NCBI GenBank assembly: GCA_910576935.1 | Contig: CAJTKG010000003.1 | Span: forward strand, 1-64,000 | Source: an uncultured Muribaculaceae bacterium | GTDB taxonomy: Bacteria; Bacteroidota; Bacteroidia; Bacteroidales; Muribaculaceae | Direction of reading: 5' to 3' | DNA length: 64,000 nucleotides | Shown: one piece after another, positions 36,327 to 44,170 of the stretch | Numbering within the stretch: the stretch's first letter is position 1 | Layout of the letters: every line of letters begins with the position of its first letter | Program-made: the position numbers and the translations under genes | Notes under the pieces: generated by a model | Told to the model about the DNA's origin: nothing | Databases searched by the model: none | What the model saw: the letters and a program-made list of their open reading frames with translations, nothing else

Positions 36327-37073
36327 ATGAAAAACGCCGTCTACACATACCACTTCCGACGCTACCTCGGCCGCAACCTCACCCGTGCCGAAGCCGCCGT
36401 CATCGCTCCGCTCGAGAAAATGCGCATCCGCCGCCTTGAGCGGCGGATCCTCGTCGTCGACCCGCCCGGAGTCGACACCCGCGGCATCCTCTGCGCCTAC
36501 GTCGAGTACCTCCGCAAATGCTACACCCCGACGAGCGACATCCTCATCATGACCCAGAGCAAAGAGATGTCAGTCTACATCGCCCGCCGGTTGAAGACCC
36601 CCGACGCGCAGACCTACGCCGCCACAGGCCGGCGCCCCGAAAACATCCGCGGCCTCACCTATGATACGGCTCTCCTCTTCGACATTCAGGACTACGGCGT
36701 GTGCAGCCCCGCCAGGAAAAACAACGACTTCCGCCGCGTCGCCACAGCCGTCTTCCCCGTCATCTCGAGCAATCCCAACAGCCTGTTGATCCTCCACGCC
36801 CGCGCCGACATCCCCCACCTCTACCGCTGGCCCGGCCTCAAAGAATACACCGACCCGGCATTCGAGGCGCATAGACCGAGAGAGTCCGAGGCGTCTGGGG
36901 CGATGGCCTCCCGGCCATCGTCTGAATCCACGGCGCCCGGACCGAGGCGATATGGAACGACGCTCTCCCGAGCGTCGTCAGAATTGACGGCGTCTGGATC
37001 GATGACCTCCCGACCGGCGCTTGAAACTGACGACCTCCCCATCCTCATACCCCTAAAACTCACTCCAATATAG
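36327..37073 (+). CDS. Degenerate terminase-like ATPase protein with hairpin-encoded tail (copy 2)
   Basis: 248 aa, very rich in C at third codon positions unlike its neighbours. Residues ~1-170 have the motif order of a phage large-terminase ATPase: RRILVVDPPGVDTRG at the Walker A place, DILIMTQSKEMSVYIARRL (adenine/motif Ia-like), ENIRGLTYDTALLFDIQDY (RG...D and Walker B-like) and PVISSNPNSLLILHARAD (coupling-motif place). The Walker A Lys and the Walker B Glu are missing, and there is no nuclease domain. Residues ~185-248 are a low-complexity Ser/Ala/Arg tail whose DNA consists of TCCC-loop hairpins H5-H7. I infer a non-catalytic domesticated or mobile-repeat protein; function is unknown. 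The gene is flanked by related hairpins and has a second copy at the window start. Confidence 0.6.
   Translation: MKNAVYTYHFRRYLGRNLTRAEAAVIAPLEKMRIRRLERRILVVDPPGVDTRGILCAYVEYLRKCYTPTSDILIMTQSKEMSVYIARRLKTPDAQTYAATGRRPENIRGLTYDTALLFDIQDYGVCSPARKNNDFRRVATAVFPVISSNPNSLLILHARADIPHLYRWPGLKEYTDPAFEAHRPRESEASGAMASRPSSESTAPGPRRYGTTLSRASSELTASGSMTSRPALETDDLPILIPLKLTPI
36901..36920. repeat. TCCC-loop hairpin H5 (inside coding tail)
   Basis: CGATGGCC, loop TCCC, GGCCATCG: 8-bp perfect stem. The stem core GGCC/GGCC differs from H1 (GATC) and H6 (GCTC/GAGC) while pairing is kept. It is translated as part of the tail GAMASRPSSES. Confidence 0.8.
36957..36978. repeat. TCCC-loop hairpin H6 (inside coding tail)
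   Basis: ACGACGCTC, loop TCCC, GAGCGTCGT: 9-bp perfect stem, translated TTLSRASS. It is the positional equivalent of H1 in copy 1, where the stem reads CGACGATC/GATCGTCG, so both arms changed together. Confidence 0.8.
37004..37015. repeat. Degenerate TCCC-loop hairpin H7 (inside coding tail)
   Basis: GACC, loop TCCC, GACC: the loop is kept but the two central pairs are broken, so this member looks decayed. Confidence 0.5.
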
Positions 37074-37079
37074 CTACTG

Positions 37080-37141
37080 CGGCAGACATCCCCGCGCGTC
37101 TAAACCGACCAAAACGATGTCAAAAGTACATTGACATCGTT
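37080..37141 (+). repeat. Conserved 3' flank of the repeat gene (copy 2)
   Basis: Nearly identical to 91-152. Ends with AACGATGTCAA (37113-37123) pairing with TTGACATCGTT (37131-37141). Followed at 37158 by the partly decayed hairpin H8. Confidence 0.75.
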
Positions 37142-37157
37142 GTTACAAATCATCAAC

Positions 37158-37175
37158 CGACGGTCTCCCGACCAT
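37158..37175. repeat. Partly decayed TCCC-loop hairpin H8
   Basis: GGTC (37162-37165), loop TCCC, GACC (37170-37173), with mismatches further out. Lies downstream of copy 2 where H2 lies downstream of copy 1. Confidence 0.55.
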
Positions 37176-37233
37176 GCGCCTGAATATACAACGACAAAGA
37201 CGGCGTGTATATAACGATGGCTTGATACAAAAA

Positions 37234-37274
37234 CAAAGATGAGGGAATATCGCGTGGATATTCCCTCATCTTTG
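37234..37274 (-). terminator. Intrinsic terminator of rpsP
   Basis: An 18-bp perfect stem: CAAAGATGAGGGAATATC (37234-37251), loop GCGTG, and its complement at 37257-37274. On the minus strand it is followed by GTTTTTGTATC. It separates rpsP from the hairpin-rich locus. Confidence 0.9.
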
Positions 37275-37294
37275 TGTATTTGTCTGAGAAATTA

Positions 37295-37837
37295 TTATTC
37301 TGCAGCGGCTTCGCCTTCAGTTGCTTCAGTAGCAGCTTTGGTAGCTTCTTCGGCTGCTGCAGCTGCTGCAGCGGCGATTTCAGCTTTCTTTTTAGCCACT
37401 TCTTCGGCTTTGGCTTTATTCTTGGCGACTTCGGCGTCAAGACGTTGTTTAAGCGCAAGCTCTTTCTTATCGGCCATATCGGCTTTGACTTTGTCTACAG
37501 AGGCGATTTTCTTAGATTTCCATGCTTCAAAACGACGCTGAGCTTCAGCTTCGTCAAAAGCGCCTTTCTTGACACCGCCCTGAAGATGTTTCATCAGGAG
37601 GACACCTTCATTTGAAAGGATTGATCTGACTGTGTCGGTAGGTTGAGCGCCTACATTAACCCAATACAAAGCCCGCTCGAAGTTTAGAGTAATTGTAGCA
37701 GGATTAGTGTTCGGATTATAAGAACCTATCCTTTCAATAAATCTACCATCTCGTGGTGCCCTGCTATCGGCGATAACAATAGGATAAAACGCATAGTTCT
37801 TGCGACCATGGCGTTGTAATCTGATTTTTGTTGCCAT
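37295..37837 (-). CDS. rpsP: 30S ribosomal protein S16, with long Ala/Lys-rich tail
   Basis: Residues 1-80 are standard S16: [37 protein letters not shown] and [17 protein letters not shown]. Total length is 180 aa against ~80-90 aa in most bacteria; the extra ~90 aa are helical and Ala/Lys/Glu-rich ([19 protein letters not shown]), an extension I associate with Bacteroidetes. It has its own strong promoter and terminator. Confidence 0.97.
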   Translation of the reverse strand: MATKIRLQRHGRKNYAFYPIVIADSRAPRDGRFIERIGSYNPNTNPATITLNFERALYWVNVGAQPTDTVRSILSNEGVLLMKHLQGGVKKGAFDEAEAQRRFEAWKSKKIASVDKVKADMADKKELALKQRLDAEVAKNKAKAEEVAKKKAEIAAAAAAAAEEATKAATEATEGEAAAE

Positions 37838-37881
37838 TAAAGTTTAATTAAAAAATGTTGGTTTTGTATTGATTTCGACCG

Positions 37882-37913
37882 CAAAGGTAGCAATTTAATT
37901 TGTTACAGGCAAA
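37882..37913 (-). promoter_or_regulatory. Promoter of rpsP
   Basis: Minus strand: TTTG (37913-37910), 20-bp spacer, TACCTTTG (37889-37882). Leader of ~40 nt to the ATG at 37837. Confidence 0.75.
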
Positions 37914-37948
37914 TAAAACAGGTCTATAATTTGCATTAATTTCTATTG

Positions 37949-38545
37949 TCACTTCGATTTGGCAAGAATTTCGTCGGGGACAATATAGATTTCTATGCGA
38001 CGGTTTGTGCGACGGGATTTAATCGAGGCGTTGTCAACGAGCAATTCATCGCGTCCAAGACCGTATGGTATGAGGTTGATAGCCTCTTTGCCGGAGCGAT
38101 TGGTAAGATATGTATCAATTGCGTTGGCTCTGTCACTCGTTATGTTGTCGGCGTAAGTGTCATCACCTGTATCGTCGGTATGTACGGCCACGAGTATCTT
38201 ATAGTCGTCAGGCGCTTTGACAATGTCGTCTAATTTATCGAGAAATGCTCCCGCAGAAGACTTGAGGTCGATTGCATTGGGAGCAAACAGTTTGTCGGCA
38301 GCAACGGTAATCAATATGACTTCACCATCGCGCAACGATGTGACAGTCATGCCGGCTTTAGACAGTTCGCGGCGTAGCGCCGCCATTCTTGTTCTGACTT
38401 TTTCTTTAGAGCGTTTGCCCACAACGGGTATGTTCATATTGTCTGAAAGACTCATGTCGACCGGTTCTACGGCCGACAGAATCGGGCAGGTCATGCCTGT
38501 GGCGACAAAGGCTAAAAGAATGGCTCTGATACTGTTTCTGATCAT
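37949..38545 (-). CDS. OmpA-like periplasmic peptidoglycan-binding protein
   Basis: 198 aa with a signal peptide (IRAILLAFVATGMTCPILSA). The C-terminal OmpA-like domain shows DYKILVAVHTDDTGDDTYADNITSDRANAIDTYL and GLGRDELLVDNASIKSRRTNRRIEIYI, with the Asp and Arg that bind diaminopimelate. There is no beta-barrel or lipobox, so it is probably a soluble periplasmic protein. 18 bp after the acidic protein gene at 38564. Confidence 0.85.
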   Translation of the reverse strand: MIRNSIRAILLAFVATGMTCPILSAVEPVDMSLSDNMNIPVVGKRSKEKVRTRMAALRRELSKAGMTVTSLRDGEVILITVAADKLFAPNAIDLKSSAGAFLDKLDDIVKAPDDYKILVAVHTDDTGDDTYADNITSDRANAIDTYLTNRSGKEAINLIPYGLGRDELLVDNASIKSRRTNRRIEIYIVPDEILAKSK

Positions 38546-38563
38546 GAATGGATGCTATAGGGG

Positions 38564-38866
38564 TCAGTCATCGAGCGAGAGCTCATAATCGATCTCGGCC
38601 TTGACAATCTCAGCGATTTCGCCGTCAGATAACCCGAGACGATTGTCTTTCCCGATCAGTTTCTTTGCATACATGATTATGGCGTCAACGTCGCCGTCTG
38701 CTTCATCGTCGTCAATATCAAGTTCGAGTAGACCGTTATCCTCATAATAATCAAAGATGATATCGATTATTTCGAGAATGGTGTCGTCGTCACATCGTTT
38801 ACCGAGAGTGTCACTTATGTGTGATTTTATGAAGTCCACAGCTTCTTGTTCGTCGTATATATTCAT
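38564..38866 (-). CDS. Small acidic protein, unknown function
   Basis: 100 aa, strongly acidic (LELDIDDDEADGDVDAIIMYAKKL), predicted mostly helical, no signal peptide. The architecture resembles conserved Bacteroidales hypothetical proteins, but I know no function. It lies 14 bp after rimM and is probably cotranscribed with it. Confidence 0.7.
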   Translation of the reverse strand: MNIYDEQEAVDFIKSHISDTLGKRCDDDTILEIIDIIFDYYEDNGLLELDIDDDEADGDVDAIIMYAKKLIGKDNRLGLSDGEIAEIVKAEIDYELSLDD

Positions 38867-38880
38867 CGGTTTTGTGGTTT

Positions 38881-39408
38881 TTATAGATCAAGCAGGCCAT
38901 CTGCAATAGCCATAGTCACCGTCTCGGCTTCGGGATCGATGTCGGTGACGAGTTCCTCGGCAAAAGGTATGAAAATGTCGCGTCCGTCGGGAGTATTAAC
39001 GGTAAAGAGCGTGTTGTCTGTCGAGTCATCGATAGCGGTTATGCAGCCGACACGCGTTCCGTCGGCTGCGTCGAAAATAGTGAACCCCTCCATATCCGAG
39101 ACATATATAATGTCATCGTCGTTTTCGTCATCGCTGAGTTTTTCGTTATCCACGAAGATGTTGCAGCCGACGATTTCCGAGGCTTCTTTTTGAGATTTTA
39201 TGCCGTCGATAGACAGAAGCCATGCATCTATGCCGCGTCGCCGCGCCGATGCTATGAAAAACGGCACGGCGATGCCGTCGATGTCAAGCACCAGACAGTC
39301 GCCGGCATTAAAATCGACATCTGTCCCGAAACTTGCCGAAACTTCGCCTGCGAGGCCGTGGGTCTTGACTATGCGTCCGATTTTTGTCAGAACGTCTGTG
39401 TCAATCAT
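38881..39408 (-). CDS. rimM: 16S rRNA processing protein RimM
   Basis: Assists maturation of the 30S head and binds S19. 175 aa: the N-terminal RimM beta-barrel (IGRIVKTHGLAGEVSA) and the C-terminal PRC barrel (DMEGFTIFDAADGTRVGCITAI and DIFIPFAEELVTDID). Its ATG overlaps the TGA of the DUF4290 gene. The usual rpsP-rimM link is kept only loosely here. Confidence 0.95.
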   Translation of the reverse strand: MIDTDVLTKIGRIVKTHGLAGEVSASFGTDVDFNAGDCLVLDIDGIAVPFFIASARRRGIDAWLLSIDGIKSQKEASEIVGCNIFVDNEKLSDDENDDDIIYVSDMEGFTIFDAADGTRVGCITAIDDSTDNTLFTVNTPDGRDIFIPFAEELVTDIDPEAETVTMAIADGLLDL

Positions 39409-39995
39409 TTTTTCTTTTTCTTTTTGCCGGTTGCAGGAGCTGCTACAACTTTAAATTCATGAAGCTTCAGTTGTTCGGGAGTGATTCTGATCGCGCCGTG
39501 GGAGAGTATCGACAGATCTTTGAATATCTTCTCGTCTTCGACACCGTCTTTGTTGACTGCCAACATGAGTTTTTTCATGTGGTTGGCAAGAAGCAATATG
39601 AGGTTTGTGCGTTCTTCGCCGTCTTCAAAGGTTGCGACGCGTTCGATCATCTTCTCAAGGTAGGCGCCATAGTGGCGATACTTCGACGAGACGTGATCAA
39701 AGCTTACAGGATCGGGGATCTCGTCGAAACTTTCGGGACGTATGAGGTCATATTCAGTATCAACGTCGAGTTTGAAGTCGCTCATTATTGCAAGGTGGTC
39801 CCAAAGTTTGCGTCGATACTCCTCGGCTTTAGTGTTTGACGGGAAAAGGGTTTCCATTGTCTTGATTATTGTTGAGGCACAACGGGTGCGCTCGGCTCGA
39901 TCTTCTATTGTGAGACAATGGTCTACCATACGCTGAATATTTCTGCCATATTCAGGCATTACAAGTTTTTTGAGATGTGTGGTATATGTCAACAT
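39405..39995 (-). CDS. DUF4290 protein
   Basis: 196 aa, helical, with PEYGRNIQRMVDHCLTIEDRAERTRCA near the N-terminus and a C-terminal Lys-rich end (GKKKKKK). A conserved Bacteroidetes family with no established function; linkage to rimM suggests a translation-related role (inference). A TAATTTTG -7 element lies at 40028-40021 on the minus strand. Confidence 0.88.
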   Translation of the reverse strand: MLTYTTHLKKLVMPEYGRNIQRMVDHCLTIEDRAERTRCASTIIKTMETLFPSNTKAEEYRRKLWDHLAIMSDFKLDVDTEYDLIRPESFDEIPDPVSFDHVSSKYRHYGAYLEKMIERVATFEDGEERTNLILLLANHMKKLMLAVNKDGVEDEKIFKDLSILSHGAIRITPEQLKLHEFKVVAAPATGKKKKKK

Positions 39996-40148
39996 ATTCT
40001 TATTTGCGCTTTTTATGCGGCAAAATTACAAATAAATAAGATAATATTGTCTGTCTTGGCAAGATTTAGTTGTTGTATATATCTAATATCTCAAAAAAAT
40101 CATAAATTTGCACCAATTACAAACCTTAAAAAATTAAATCGAATCTTT

Positions 40149-40598
40149 ATGAAAAAGTGTAAGTATTGCAACGCCGATATGAATGATGACGAAACGACAT
40201 GCCGCTATTGTGGCAGCGTGCAACCCGTTGACGGCACGACGCCGCCTCCGTTCGGTGGCAACAGTTTTGCCGGAACTAATGGCACCTCCAATAATCAATA
40301 CAATTATACATTCAACGCTCAGGAGTACTATCAGCGCAACAATGCGTTTGACTCGGATGCCAGAGGCAAGAGCAGGGGCGTCGCTGCGTTGTTGGCCATA
40401 TTTCTCGGAGGTCTTGGCATACAGTATTTCTATTTGGGCAAGACCACTGCCGGTATATTGTCTATCATTCTGACGGTAGTCACATGTGGCCTTTGGGAAA
40501 TCGTGACTTTGATACAGGGTATACTTATGCTCTGCATGTCAAATTATGATTTTACACAGAAATATGTCGAAAGCCCCTCGACCTTCCCGGTATTTTAG
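40149..40598 (+). CDS. TM2-domain protein with N-terminal zinc ribbon
   Basis: 149 aa from the ATG at 40149. Residues 1-22 form a zinc ribbon (CKYCNADMNDDETTCRYCG; two CxxC pairs). A Gly/Asn/Thr-rich linker follows, then a TM2 domain: SRGVAALLAIFLGGLGIQYFYLGKTTAG and a second helix near 105-130. TM2 proteins are found in many bacteria without clear function. A TAAATTTG -7 element lies at 40103-40110. The stop codon abuts the ATG of the ricin-type gene. Confidence 0.88.
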   Translation: MKKCKYCNADMNDDETTCRYCGSVQPVDGTTPPPFGGNSFAGTNGTSNNQYNYTFNAQEYYQRNNAFDSDARGKSRGVAALLAIFLGGLGIQYFYLGKTTAGILSIILTVVTCGLWEIVTLIQGILMLCMSNYDFTQKYVESPSTFPVF

Positions 40599-41153
40599 AT
40601 GAAACGTGCTAAAATATTTTTATTGCTGTTAGTTTTGACAGCATTTTCGGCAAATGCTCAGATGCTGAAAAGTGAATTCGTTTTTGCGTCAGGGGAAGAT
40701 ATGAGATATGTTATCGATATACCCGATGCCCGTTTCTTCAATGGGGCCAAGCTTCAGGTATGGGAATATTATAGTTTATCAAACAATCAGACATTCAGAA
40801 TTGAGAAAAACGGAGGCTTTAATGTAATAAGAACTGCCTTCAATACCGATTTCGCATTGGATGTCACGGATGGTTCTATATTTAATGGCAACATTGTGCA
40901 ATTATGGCAGTGCTATCCGACAAATAATATACAACGCTGGATAGTCGAAAATGTCTATGGCTCGTATTTCGTGATACGAAGTGCTCTTGACAGAAATTAT
41001 GTGCTCGCCGTCAAAAAGCCTGTAGCCAATGGCAGCAGATTGTGTATAGAAAAAGACACAGGGGCAAATAATCAATTGTGGGTTATACTTGTCAAAGATG
41101 AATCAGATTCATTTTACTCGATCTATAAACTCGGATACGATAATTCAAAATAG
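40599..41153 (+). CDS. Secreted ricin-type beta-trefoil lectin domain protein
   Basis: 184 aa with a signal peptide (AKIFLLLLVLTAFSANA). The rest is one beta-trefoil of about 140 aa with three QxW-like repeats: NNQTF, NIQRW and NNQLW, each preceded by GAKLQVWEYY, GNIVQLWQCY and GSRLCIEKDT. Such domains bind galactose-type sugars. No catalytic domain is attached. It starts on the base after the TM2 gene's stop, so the two are expressed together. Confidence 0.87.
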   Translation: MKRAKIFLLLLVLTAFSANAQMLKSEFVFASGEDMRYVIDIPDARFFNGAKLQVWEYYSLSNNQTFRIEKNGGFNVIRTAFNTDFALDVTDGSIFNGNIVQLWQCYPTNNIQRWIVENVYGSYFVIRSALDRNYVLAVKKPVANGSRLCIEKDTGANNQLWVILVKDESDSFYSIYKLGYDNSK

Positions 41154-41170
41154 AGAGCAATGAATATAAC

Positions 41171-41204
41171 AGAAGCAGAGGCCCCGGGTGGAGTCTCTGC
41201 TTCT
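41171..41204. terminator. Intrinsic terminator, plus-strand lectin gene (possibly bidirectional)
   Basis: AGAAGCAGAG (41171-41180) pairs perfectly with CTCTGCTTCT (41195-41204), followed by GACTTTTTG. It sits between convergent lectin and fabG genes. Confidence 0.85.
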
Positions 41205-41226
41205 GACTTTTTGTAATTGAAGTCTA

Positions 41227-41973
41227 TTACATATTCATACCACCGTCGACTTGGATAACCTGACCTGTGACATAAGATGACATGTCAGAAGCGAGGAATG
41301 TGGCGACGTTGGCTATATCCTCAACCTGACCGCCGCGGCGCAGAGGTATTTTCTTTGTCCATTCGGCGCGGATGTCTTCAGGCAGAGCTGCGGTCATCGC
41401 TGTCTCGATAAAACCGGGAGCGATGGCGTTGGCACGGATACCGCGAGAACCGACTTCCTGAGCGATACTCTTTGCGAGAGCGATAAGGCCGGCTTTGGAT
41501 GCGGCATAGTTAGACTGGCCGGCATTGCCGTGAACACCCACAACAGAGGCCATGTTGATGATCGAGCCTGAACGCTGACGTAGCATTACGGGCAGCACGG
41601 CGTTGATGAAATTGAAAGCGCTCTTGAGATTGACGGCAATGACGGCATCCCATTGCTGCTCGGTCATTCTCATCATCAGACCGTCTTTGGTGATGCCGGC
41701 GTTGTTTACGAGAATATCAATGCGGCCGAAATCTTTGACGACTTCTGCAACAACATCTTTTGTCTGGTTGAAGTCAGCGGCATTCGAGGCGTATCCTTTA
41801 GCCTTGACACCGAGAGCGGCGATCTCGGCTTCGGTGGCTTTGCCGTTTTCGTCGATTACAAGATCAGTGAATGCGATATTGGCACCTTCGGCGGCAAACT
41901 TCAAGGCGAGCGCTTTACCGATGCCACGGGCTGCGCCGGTGATTAATGCGGTTTTTCCTTCGAGTAATTTCAT
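41227..41973 (-). CDS. fabG: 3-oxoacyl-[acyl-carrier-protein] reductase
   Basis: NADPH-dependent reduction in fatty acid elongation. Classic SDR, 248 aa: TGAARGIGKALALKFAAEGA, NNAGITKDGLMMRM, catalytic Ser in INMASVVGVHGN, YAASKAGLIALAKS (YxxxK) and APGFIETAMT, C-terminal YVTGQVIQVDGGMNM. 42 bp after tetR on the same strand. Confidence 0.95.
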   Translation of the reverse strand: MKLLEGKTALITGAARGIGKALALKFAAEGANIAFTDLVIDENGKATEAEIAALGVKAKGYASNAADFNQTKDVVAEVVKDFGRIDILVNNAGITKDGLMMRMTEQQWDAVIAVNLKSAFNFINAVLPVMLRQRSGSIINMASVVGVHGNAGQSNYAASKAGLIALAKSIAQEVGSRGIRANAIAPGFIETAMTAALPEDIRAEWTKKIPLRRGGQVEDIANVATFLASDMSSYVTGQVIQVDGGMNM

Positions 41974-42015
41974 TTTAATGTCTATTATTGGTTAATTAAT
42001 ATAAATGTCTGTAGA

Positions 42016-42615
42016 TCATATATCTGCCGTTTCTGTTTTTACGGCAGATATGTCGCTTATGATGAAATTTATAAAATCGTTATTGGCCTGACGTGAATTT
42101 TCAAGTCGTGTGGCATCGCCTATGCCGTCGAAATCAAAGCATTGCAGGCACTTGACTACGAAACCGCGGAGTAGGGCGACACGGGCGGCATCGAAGCTCC
42201 CGTCTTTGACCCCACGGTCTAGTATGATATTGAGCAGCGAGACCTCTTTGTCGTGAACAAGGCGACGGATACGGTCCATGCGTTTGACATCGAATTTAAA
42301 CAGATTCTTTATCGTGGTATATGTCGTGACGATGGTGCGGCCTTGTTCGAGCCTCAGGGCGAGGAATTTGGAGAGCTGAACCACAGGCTCTTCGGCCGAC
42401 ATGACTATATCCCGCAATTTTGATACCATCATGTCACTTTCGTGCTCGAGAACGGCGTTATATATCTCCTTTTTGTTTTTGAAATATGTATATATAGTAC
42501 GTCTCCCTTTATCAGAGGCATTGGCAATATCATTCATCGTCGTATTTTCCAAGCCTTTGTGGACAAAGAGTTGCCGGGCAACTTCTATAAGTTTTTCTCG
42601 GGTCTTCAATACCAT
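42016..42615 (-). CDS. TetR family transcriptional regulator
   Basis: 199 aa. The N-terminal helix-turn-helix covers residues ~8-55 (LIEVARQLFVHKGLENTTMNDIANASDKGRRTIYTYF). The ligand domain is variable and gives no clue to the effector. Adjacent to fabG downstream, so a role in lipid metabolism is plausible. Divergent from the PBP4 gene across a region with a 14-bp inverted repeat. Confidence 0.93.
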   Translation of the reverse strand: MVLKTREKLIEVARQLFVHKGLENTTMNDIANASDKGRRTIYTYFKNKKEIYNAVLEHESDMMVSKLRDIVMSAEEPVVQLSKFLALRLEQGRTIVTTYTTIKNLFKFDVKRMDRIRRLVHDKEVSLLNIILDRGVKDGSFDAARVALLRGFVVKCLQCFDFDGIGDATRLENSRQANNDFINFIISDISAVKTETADI

Positions 42616-42648
42616 TGTATACTATCTATAAATATGATGGCTGTTTCG

Positions 42649-42716
42649 ACTCGCGAAGTTACAAATTTTTCATAATAAATGGGCACGTTTCACCCAAATT
42701 TAGTAACTTCGTGAGT
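42649..42716. promoter_or_regulatory. Divergent tetR / PBP4 control region with 14-bp inverted repeat
   Basis: ACTCGCGAAGTTAC (42649-42662) and GTAACTTCGTGAGT (42703-42716) are inverted copies with one mismatch, 40 bp apart. A smaller TGGG/CCCA repeat lies between. Each arm contains TAACTTCG, a near -7 element pointing outward, so the repeat may be two mirror promoters, paired TetR operators, or both. Confidence 0.5.
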
Positions 42717-42775
42717 TTTTCGGACGATATTTATATTCGTTTGAAAAGTTTATTTTGCCAATTAGAATTACGATA

Positions 42776-44137
42776 ATGATAAGACATATATTATTCACGG
42801 GTGTCTGTGCTATGCTTATATGTGGAGGTCAATCTACAGTGGCCCAAAACAGACTTGGAATAGAAAACGAAAATGCCACATCGATCGGCATATATATCAA
42901 GGACCTTAAAACGGGTCGTGTCATAGCTGACCGCAACTCATCTCTGGCTCTGATGCCGGCAAGCGTCATGAAAGTCGTTACAACCGCATCGGCACTTCAT
43001 TTCCTCGGCGAACATTTCAGATTCACCACAGATGTCAGTCTTGTTGGAAACAGAAACAAGACCGACAATAGAATATGGGAAGGCAATCTTGTCGTCAAAT
43101 CTGTCGGGGATCCGACCATTGAGAGTGAGAATTTCAAACGCAATCTCGGTTTTTGTGATTCTATCGTCTCGAATATCAGACGTCTGGGTGTAAAAGAGAT
43201 CAATGGACGTATCATTGTGGAGCAGACGATGTCGAATGCCGGTCAGATACCCGAATGGCAGATTTCTGACGTTGCATGCGGCTATGGTGCAGGTCTGTAC
43301 GGTTTTAATTTTATGGATAATACATTGACTGTTACTCCGGCGACCGGGAATGTCAAACCGTATGCGCCCGGCCTTGAGATAGAGCGTGTGACTACCACAG
43401 CCGGCAATCAGTTACTGAGGGGTATAAATTCAAACCAACTGTTTATTTTTGCCCGTTCGTTTGCGAATAAGAAATGGGTTGTCAGCACTACAATGCCTGA
43501 TCCTTCGGCGGTATTTACAGACCGATTGATAGATCGTATGAATGAAAACGGTGTCAGTCTGACCGACAGAACAGCTAAAACCGATGAAAGGACTGTTTGG
43601 GAGCTCGTTTACAGCCATAAGTCACCGGCCTCAAAAGATATTTTTAAGAGCCTGATGATTAGAAGCGACAATCTTTTTGCCGAAGGTATGCTCAGAGCCA
43701 CATTACCGGATGATAGTCGCTATCTGGCTATCAAAAAAGAAAAAGAACTGTGGACAGAACGAGGGCTGTCAACAAAGACAGTCGTCATAAGCGACGGTAG
43801 CGGACTTGCGCGCACAAACCGCCTTTCGCCCAAGTTTATTGCCGGCGTGCTTGAGTATATGGCGAAAAACGATAAGTCTGATACATTTGTGAGCTTTTTC
43901 CCGAAAGCCGGAAAAGACGGTACGATGAAGGGGTTTCTCGCTAAAACGCATTTGCAAGGCAAGATCGCAATGAAAACCGGTAGTGTAAACGGTGTGCAGT
44001 GCTATGCCGGATATAAACTCGGTGCAAATGGCAAACCGACACATGTTGTAGTTATAATGGTAAACAACTTTTTTTGCAGTCGTCAGAGCCTTAGAAAAGC
44101 AATCGAGGCAATGCTGACAAAGACTTTTAGACAATAA
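42776..44137 (+). CDS. dacB: D-alanyl-D-alanine carboxypeptidase / endopeptidase (PBP4-type)
   Basis: Penicillin-binding protein that trims peptidoglycan in the periplasm. 453 aa from the ATG at 42776 with a signal peptide (LFTGVCAMLICGGQSTVAQ). Active-site motifs: SxxK S63-K66 (PASVMKVV), SxN in IRSDNLFAEG, KTG in IAMKTGSVNGVQ. The inserted domain between SxxK and SxN is typical of class C. It is divergent from tetR. Confidence 0.93.
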   Translation: MIRHILFTGVCAMLICGGQSTVAQNRLGIENENATSIGIYIKDLKTGRVIADRNSSLALMPASVMKVVTTASALHFLGEHFRFTTDVSLVGNRNKTDNRIWEGNLVVKSVGDPTIESENFKRNLGFCDSIVSNIRRLGVKEINGRIIVEQTMSNAGQIPEWQISDVACGYGAGLYGFNFMDNTLTVTPATGNVKPYAPGLEIERVTTTAGNQLLRGINSNQLFIFARSFANKKWVVSTTMPDPSAVFTDRLIDRMNENGVSLTDRTAKTDERTVWELVYSHKSPASKDIFKSLMIRSDNLFAEGMLRATLPDDSRYLAIKKEKELWTERGLSTKTVVISDGSGLARTNRLSPKFIAGVLEYMAKNDKSDTFVSFFPKAGKDGTMKGFLAKTHLQGKIAMKTGSVNGVQCYAGYKLGANGKPTHVVVIMVNNFFCSRQSLRKAIEAMLTKTFRQ

Positions 44138-44170
44138 AAATTATAACATATAATAATTCAGGAACTGCTT

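Noticed and set aside
36821..37063. Minus-strand frame opposite the hairpin-encoded tail
   Set aside because: The open frame follows from the palindromic GC-rich units; promoter position and shared tail with copy 1 support the plus strand.
36086..37175. CRISPR array
   Set aside because: Units are few, unevenly spaced and differ in stem sequence, with no fixed-length spacers and no cas genes.
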